From Cannabis sativa (Eukaryota; Streptophyta; Magnoliopsida; Rosales; Cannabaceae): 64,000 bases of DNA. The translations under genes and the position numbers were made by a program. How positions within the stretch are numbered: position 1 is the stretch's first letter; each line of letters opens with the position of its first letter. This document shows, one piece after another, positions 58,025 through 64,000 of the stretch. Location of the stretch: the NCBI RefSeq assembly GCF_029168945.1, contig NC_083608.1, positions 13,968,136 through 14,032,135 on the forward strand, written 5' to 3'. Under the pieces are notes generated by a model that made no database searches, was not told where the DNA came from, and saw nothing but the letters and a program-made list of their open reading frames with translations.

Positions 58025-59925
58025 TGTTGGAAATTATTTTACCAGGATCTTAGATCTAATCACAAGTATGTTGATTAACACCCTAAATATGAACTTTCTA
58101 AAACGATGAAATAAACACATATAAAGTTTAGGAAACCTTACATTGGGTGCAGCGGAATATAATGACTCCTTCCGTTCAGATATCTAGCCCTTGATTCCTT
58201 TCTGTAGCAAAGCATTATCAATATCTGAACCTGGATCTCTTTCTCTGAATCTTTGATGCTGAAACTCCTTCTTGCTGAAAGTCTTTCTTCATGATCTTCC
58301 TCACTATGATTGAGGTATCACTTGCTGTGTGTGGGCACTACTCATACACTAAGGTAATTTCGAAATTTAAGGAAGAAGAAAGAGAGAGTGGGTTCGGCCA
58401 AAGATAGGGAGAGAGAGAGAGGCTCAGTTTTTTCTGAATCAGAAGTGTCAGAAGAGAAGTGTTAAATTTCCTGAAGCCTTCACTATCTATTTATAGCATT
58501 CCACTAGGGTTAGGTTTGAATTATTTGGCATTAAAATAATGCAAAAATATCAGAGGGAAAAACCCTACAAAAGTGGCCGGCCCTACATAGTGGATTTGGG
58601 CCTCACTTTTTGCAATTTTGCAGTTTTATCTTTTCTGCATCTAATTTTCTCAAAAACGCCAATTTTCTAATTCAACCATTTAAATGTCAATTCTAACTAT
58701 TTAATACCTATAAATAATTATTAAATAATATTGTCATTTATCATATTTATTAATTGAACCATACAAAGTATCATAATTAACAAATATGCCCCTAAAACTC
58801 TTTCTTTACAATTTCGCCCTTACTTAGTGAAAAATTCACAAATAGACATAGTCTAATTTGAGAATTATAATTGATTAATCAAAACCAATTACATGAGTCT
58901 TACAAGCAATATTATCTCAACTAGTGCGGGGACCATGGGTCTATATAACCGAGCTTCCAATAAGTAGATCAAGAATTTAGCACTAAAATTCACTAACTTA
59001 TTAATTCTTCGTTGAATCCACGCATAGAACTTAGAATTGCACTCTCAGTATATAGAATGCTCTATATGTTCCACCATATAGACACATCATTAGTTATCTA
59101 TTGTTATAATCCTAATTTGATCAATGATCCTCTATATGAATGATCTACACTGTAAAGGGATTAGATTACCGTTTCACCCTACAGTGTATTTTATCCTTAA
59201 AACACTTAACCCCGTATAAATGATATTTCAGCTTATGTGAAATGAGTACTCCACCATTTATGTTCGTTTGGTCAAGCTCGAAGGAGATCATCCTTTGCTT
59301 ACTATTCGCAGATAGAAGCTATAGATTCCATGTTTATGCTAGCGCTCCCACTCAATTGCACTACCGTGTTCCCAATATGTACGTATCACCCTGACCTAAA
59401 AGTAGGCTTAACTAACAAATCAAAGAACACGAATAGCCTCTCGAGATTGAGCCTAATCATATCAGGATTAAGATCATTTGATCTAGGATCAACTAGGCGA
59501 TATTGACTTGAATAGATATTACGGTAAGTTTAATAAATCTAAGTCAAAGTTCAATATCGGTCCCTTCCGATGCATACTCCATGCATCCAACCTGAGCTTT
59601 ACTTTAACCAATGCTCTGGAAAGAACATAGCACTTCTCCAAATGCAAGTAAACTCTGTTGTAGATTATCATATCAGTAAAACCCTATGTCTGATAAATCT
59701 AGGAAACTTTATTCACATAGTCATGTTTACTTTCCAATGTGTTGACGGCACAATAAACAGGATCAAGTATGTGAAAAGGGTTTCAGATGAATTTATACAT
59801 TATGTACATATAATCATGAAATAAATCATGTGAACCATGCAACATTAAATGTTATTTCTGATCTATATTAATAAGTAAATCTGATTATATTGAAATGAGT
59901 TTTATTTAGGGCATAAGACCCAACA
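58025..59925 (-). repeat. 3' LTR of Copia derivative F
   Basis: Starts TGTTGGAAATTATTTTACC and ends GACCCAACA, 1901 bp. The minus-strand TATA box is at 58487-58496. It is clearly related to the LTRs of derivative B but with more differences than B's two LTRs have between them. Confidence 0.9.
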
Positions 59926-61870
59926 AACTCCCACTTGCACTAATATAAAACAAATAGTGTGTTTCAAATAATCTCAACACCTTGATATACAAATCAAGTG
60001 TAGTAGTAGTAAACTCCTCGTAATAGGATCTGAAAGGTTGAATTAACCACAACCTTTTCTCCACCATTACTCTTCCTTAATCACAAAATTATTGATAATG
60101 TGAAATTCCTCTCTATATGTCTACTCTCTTCGGATACTGGATTCTATATCTTTGGCAACTACTTTTGGTTAATCAGGAAATTAACACTAGTAGTTTAAGG
60201 CAATTTGGAATGGTGCCAAAAATGTATAGAACTTTCCTTAGACTGAATAAGTACCTTTCCTGCAGCTTTAACATTCAGTCCCTTTCTGGTAGACCTAGAG
60301 ACTTCAGATAGGTTTTTACACTTCTCCAAAATCACTATTCCACCCCCAGAGTAACCACCATCTTATCAGAAAGATTTACTAGCACAAAGGCAAATTTCGA
60401 AATCTGATATGGTGTAGTCTTAGAGTTTTAAACACACCCTTATAGACTAACATATAGTTCCTCTTCTTAATCTTAAGATTTACTTGATTGTCTTCCAATG
60501 TTTTTCTCCTGGATTAATCTGATACCTACTCATTACTCCCACTCAACAGCAGGTGTCTGGTCTAAGGCATACTAAAGCATGTCTACGACCTCTCACTGTT
60601 GATTTAAGAAATTCTTTCATGGCTTTATCTTTTCTGGAATAGTTGAGACTTTTCCTTAGATAAATAAAATCTATGCCTAAGAAGTTGTGAAGCTTCTATA
60701 GATTGCCATTAGAAAGAAAATGCTTCAGCATCTTACTAAAGTAAGTTGCTTGCATTAGAGTAAGTAATTACCAGGTATACCACAAGCCATAGGTTTAGAT
60801 AAACTCAAACCTATAATACTAGGAACAGGAAGTTTGTTAAGTCCATTGAATAGACTTATAAACGAAAATTTCCTTTTATGTCCTTGTAATAGAAAACTTT
60901 AGGTTATTCCATGTGACTGGATTAAACCATAGTTCTTTTGGCTTTTTTCTTAGTTTCTTATCTTGACAATCCATTACTTGTTTAAACCCACAATGGATTT
61001 TAATCACTAGTGTCTCCCAAGTCATAAGAAGGTGAGTTCCTAGAAACTCTCCCGCTACAACAAGGTACCGTGAATTATGTCTAAGAAAACTAAATGGTAT
61101 TGATCTCTTCGGTTGTGACAAGACAACAGAGGCAGTGGGATCATCATGTGTCAAATAAGATGATAGAACACTTTTGGAATCAAGAATTATATCTCCTTTA
61201 TTTGCTACTTTATTTTCAGACTTAGTCATTTTCTTAGAAAAGTAGTATTTGTTTGAACAAACACTTTCTTATCTATTGACAATGGGATGGTCCACCCCTA
61301 ATCACTTAGAATAGCTAACAAACCATGGTTAACAGTTCTAGCTTTTCTTAAGATTTTGATTAGGTCATCCATGAATCTAGTAATGATTTACATTAAGTAT
61401 ACAACCATTACATCATTCTAAAATTGTATTACCATAGAAGGAATTAGGCAACGACTAGTAACTAATCATCAACATGCAACTCGAAATTTCTGGGGAGGTA
61501 AGTTTGGATATAATTCAAAAATCAAATTAATGATCTTTGAACTGCATATCTACTAACTATTTCTCCACCCCTATCAGTTCGCAAGATCTTTAACCACTTA
61601 CCTTAATGGTTTTAACCATTGCTAGAAATTAATGAAATTTTTCAAACATTTCAAATTTCTTGCTAAAAGATATAATCTAGAGTTATCGTTTTAAGAATAC
61701 AACGAAAACTCATATCCACCCCTGAATGTACATCCATCTGCGAATTAGATGAACTACTTTCAGTGGATATAGGCATATTAACTCTTTGCAGAGATTGATC
61801 TTGTCAAATCCACTATGAACAAGATACAAATGCCATAGATTAAAAAAAATGGTAGTGTCTTTTGATGACA
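59926..61870 (-). pseudogene. Pol fossils of Copia derivative F
   Basis: The same three landmarks as in derivative B are readable on the minus strand: the LWHL pre-integrase segment at about 61785-61845, KILRTDRGGE at about 61555-61590, and an RNase H boundary ending PGEKHW at about 60485-60580. The reverse transcriptase core between is mostly missing. A 117-codon ORF at 60876-61229 matches a shorter ORF in B but no known protein; I take it as a chance frame. The purine tract is at 59926-59938. Confidence 0.65.
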
Positions 61871-64000
61871 TAGGTTTAGTTACATCAACGAGTTCTTAGA
61901 ATACTGCAAGTGGATCCTGGTCACAGAATACCTAACTCATATTCCATACAGTTTTAATCCATTATTATAAGATGGATATTAAACACTTGAGAAAGTATAA
62001 CTGTATTGTATTCTGGAATTAGAAATATAAGAAAATTTCTATTGGTAATCTAAAATTAAAGTCAAAGACTTAAATTTATACCAAATATAATGAGTAATTC
62101 TATCTTGGACCAGCACTACTAATACAAACTCTAAGTCAGATTTGCCCATACAAGTAGGAGATTTCTAAGATTGAGGATTTATATCAATTGGGAATAGAAT
62201 TTCGGGATTATAATCATATGCGTCATTTAATTTCTTAAGAGAAAATATAGAATGACATGAAATGATTTATAGACCATTCATCCAATGATATGTTATTGAG
62301 CTAATTCGAAATGAATAAGCTAAGAGGAATTAGGATAATTTCGTTTAAAATAAGAATCCAACGATACTTCGATTAGCGAAAGTCAAAGTAATCTTATTTA
62401 TACAATCTTCTTGTTTCATATCGTAAAAATACTAGTCTAAGGTGTCATCAATTGATGAACAGCTAGATGTCGCATATACAATATTTATCTTTCGAGATCT
62501 AACACTATTATGTATGTCTAATGGTGAAAATCCACTAGGGATTTATCTCATTAGATAAACAAGCCAAGTTAGACCAACAATGAAGATTCGAAATTAAACT
62601 ACAACTTAATAACAGAAAATAACATGTTTCAATATAAATTCATACACAATTCAGAAATTATAAGCATATAGCAAGTAGGAATGACAAGTGAAAATACTAA
62701 AACATACAATCCTAAATAATTTCCAAGGTTTTCAACAAACTGATATCAGTGTCCCGTTTAGGCGAGAGTCAAAGCTACCATTCATTGAATAGAGTTGTCA
62801 GCTCATCTAAAATGTTAAACATTCTAGCAACCTTTTATTCGATCAAGATTGGAATTCAGCGTTGTCCCGTTTAGACGAGAGTCAAGGCAATTCTATCTTA
62901 TGAGCTTCCACCATTGTTTCATAATTTGCAAGTCAAGTATGGTCGCCACCATTAGGGTGATCCATACCATACAAAACACTTACAAACTACTTATCATTCG
63001 AGATTAAACGGTGTGAAATTGCTAATGAACGTTCCTCCATTAGGGAGGATTACTCACTAAAACAAACGCGGTGTAAAACCCACAATGGAGATCGAATATC
63101 TTAATAATAAAGCTCATTATTTAAAGAGAGTTGTATTTTCTTTGATTCTCTTTATTTAATCTATTTATTTTAAATATATATTTATTTAAAATTTCCAATT
63201 TAGAATGAAAAATTCTAAATATAAATTTAATTAAATATATAAGAAAAATTTCAAATATTCAAGTATGATGATGAAAATCAACTTAAACATTAATTTTCTA
63301 TTTAATTAAATACACTAGAAAAATACTTTTAGCAAAAATATCACCTATCTAGATTTTCCTTTGACTAATTAATTAAATTTCTAATAAAATATATTTTACT
63401 TTATTTATTTTAATTAATCAATTAATGAAAAAATCATTGATTTAAATTGGTCAAAATTAAAATAAATAATTTACAACTTTAATCTATTTTTCAAATAAAA
63501 TTCGAAATTCCAGCATTTAAGAAATGCAATTTCGAAATTTGATTAATAAAATAAAAAAAATATATTTTGAAAATTATTTAAATTTAGTTGAAAAAATAAA
63601 TTTCAACTAAAAATAATTTTCTATTTAATTAAGTGTCATGAAAAAGAAATATTTAAGTATCATGATGAAAATCAACTTAGATATTTAATTTTCAAATTAA
63701 TTAAATGTATTAAATTCAAGAAATAAATAATTAAGTGTAGAGAAGGCTTAATTATTAATCTCTAGTTTAATACTAGGACAAAATATACTTAAAAAATAAA
63801 TTGTACCAAAATTAATTATTTAAATAATTAATTTCACAATGTATAATATTTTCCTATTTAATATTAGAAATAATAAGTAGTCTAGAAATAACTATCTAGA
63901 AAATATCTTATTTGACTAAGTATCTTTTCCACAAAATTTGAAAAAAATATCTAATTTAAGTTGTATTAGAAAAAGTCTAGAACTTAAATATTTTCAAATT
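61871..64000 (-). other. Leader of Copia derivative F (partial)
   Basis: Leader modules with the GAGAGTCAA core occur at about 62751-62775 and 62861-62886, and a diverged third at about 62363-62390. The rest is AT-rich and nearly collinear with about 35800-37050 of derivative B. No ORF. Confidence 0.6.

Larger units (their letters stand above)
58025..64000 (-). mobile_element. Copia derivative F, right end cut by window
   Basis: Same type and orientation as derivative B and closely similar along its length. The 3' LTR is at 58025-59925, the purine tract at 59926, pol fossils at about 59940-61870, and a duplicated leader from about 62340. It is inserted in a Gypsy gag start. Its 5' LTR, primer-binding site and right target duplication lie beyond the window. 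No gag or working pol is seen. Confidence 0.88.

Noticed and set aside
60876..61229. 117-codon ORF as a novel gene
   Set aside because: It lies among pol fossils of a decayed Copia derivative, is shorter in the sister copy (33605-33850), and matches no family.

Overview
This window reads as nuclear DNA of a flowering plant, most likely a eudicot. The signs are intron-containing genes for a VTI1-type SNARE and a plastid DUF3110 protein, a Cassandra TRIM with its 5S-like LTR, RNase H-bearing plant LINE sequence, Copia and Gypsy LTR retrotransposons, MULEs and MITEs, and a very AT-rich background. I cannot name the species. Only two host genes look functional, both on the minus strand: a chloroplast DUF3110 protein (five exons, 21868-24362) and a VTI12-like Qb-SNARE (five exons, 45642-47402). 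Almost everything else is transposon nested in transposon.

Layout. 1-12057: a minus-strand Copia element with a complete gag ORF but only a shrunken, decayed pol; its right LTR is split by a 2.3-kb Gypsy-type solo LTR (9059-11359). It sits in an older related LTR (12058-12895), which itself interrupts a minus-strand Gypsy gag-protease relic (12896-16441). 16442-20550: a plus-strand decayed Copia relic containing a near-perfect Cassandra (16873-17809) and a 1.3-kb solo LTR (18931-20222). 20551-21867: intergenic sequence. 21868-24362: the DUF3110 gene. 24363-26490: MITE, MULE remnant with a zinc knuckle, and a long (CT)n run. 26490-43830: a plant LINE whose ORF1 is split by a solo LTR (27987-29295, target duplication GGTGG) and whose ORF2 is split by a 10-kb Copia derivative (30724-40797, target duplication AAAAT). 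Both insertions are clean, so the reading frames resume exactly. 43830-45641: two MITEs with 9-bp target duplications. 45642-47402: the VTI12-like gene. 47760-53747: a MULE bounded by the 9-bp repeat TAACTTTTA; inside it are a 3.2-kb array of 132-bp tandem repeats with a higher-order duplication, a MuDR-like transposase N-terminal remnant, and the 3' end of a host gene for a tail-anchored coiled-coil protein. 54106-58024: another MITE, a Copia-type solo LTR (AAAAT duplication again) and a Gypsy 5' fragment. 58025-64000: the left part of a third minus-strand Copia derivative that runs off the window.

How the parts relate. The Copia family appears as one gag-bearing member, two gag-less derivatives with pol fossils, one old relic, one solo LTR and one LTR remnant. 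None encodes a complete polymerase, so those with intact LTRs would need enzymes from elsewhere. The most interesting items are the MULE with its tandem array and captured gene end, the gag-only Copia element with a predicted leader intron and a strongly conserved hairpin-forming leader island, and the datable nest inside the LINE. I saw no unknown enzymatic system. Boundaries given by TG..CA ends with target duplications are firm; degenerate pol limits, the leader intron and the older MULE limits are inferred.
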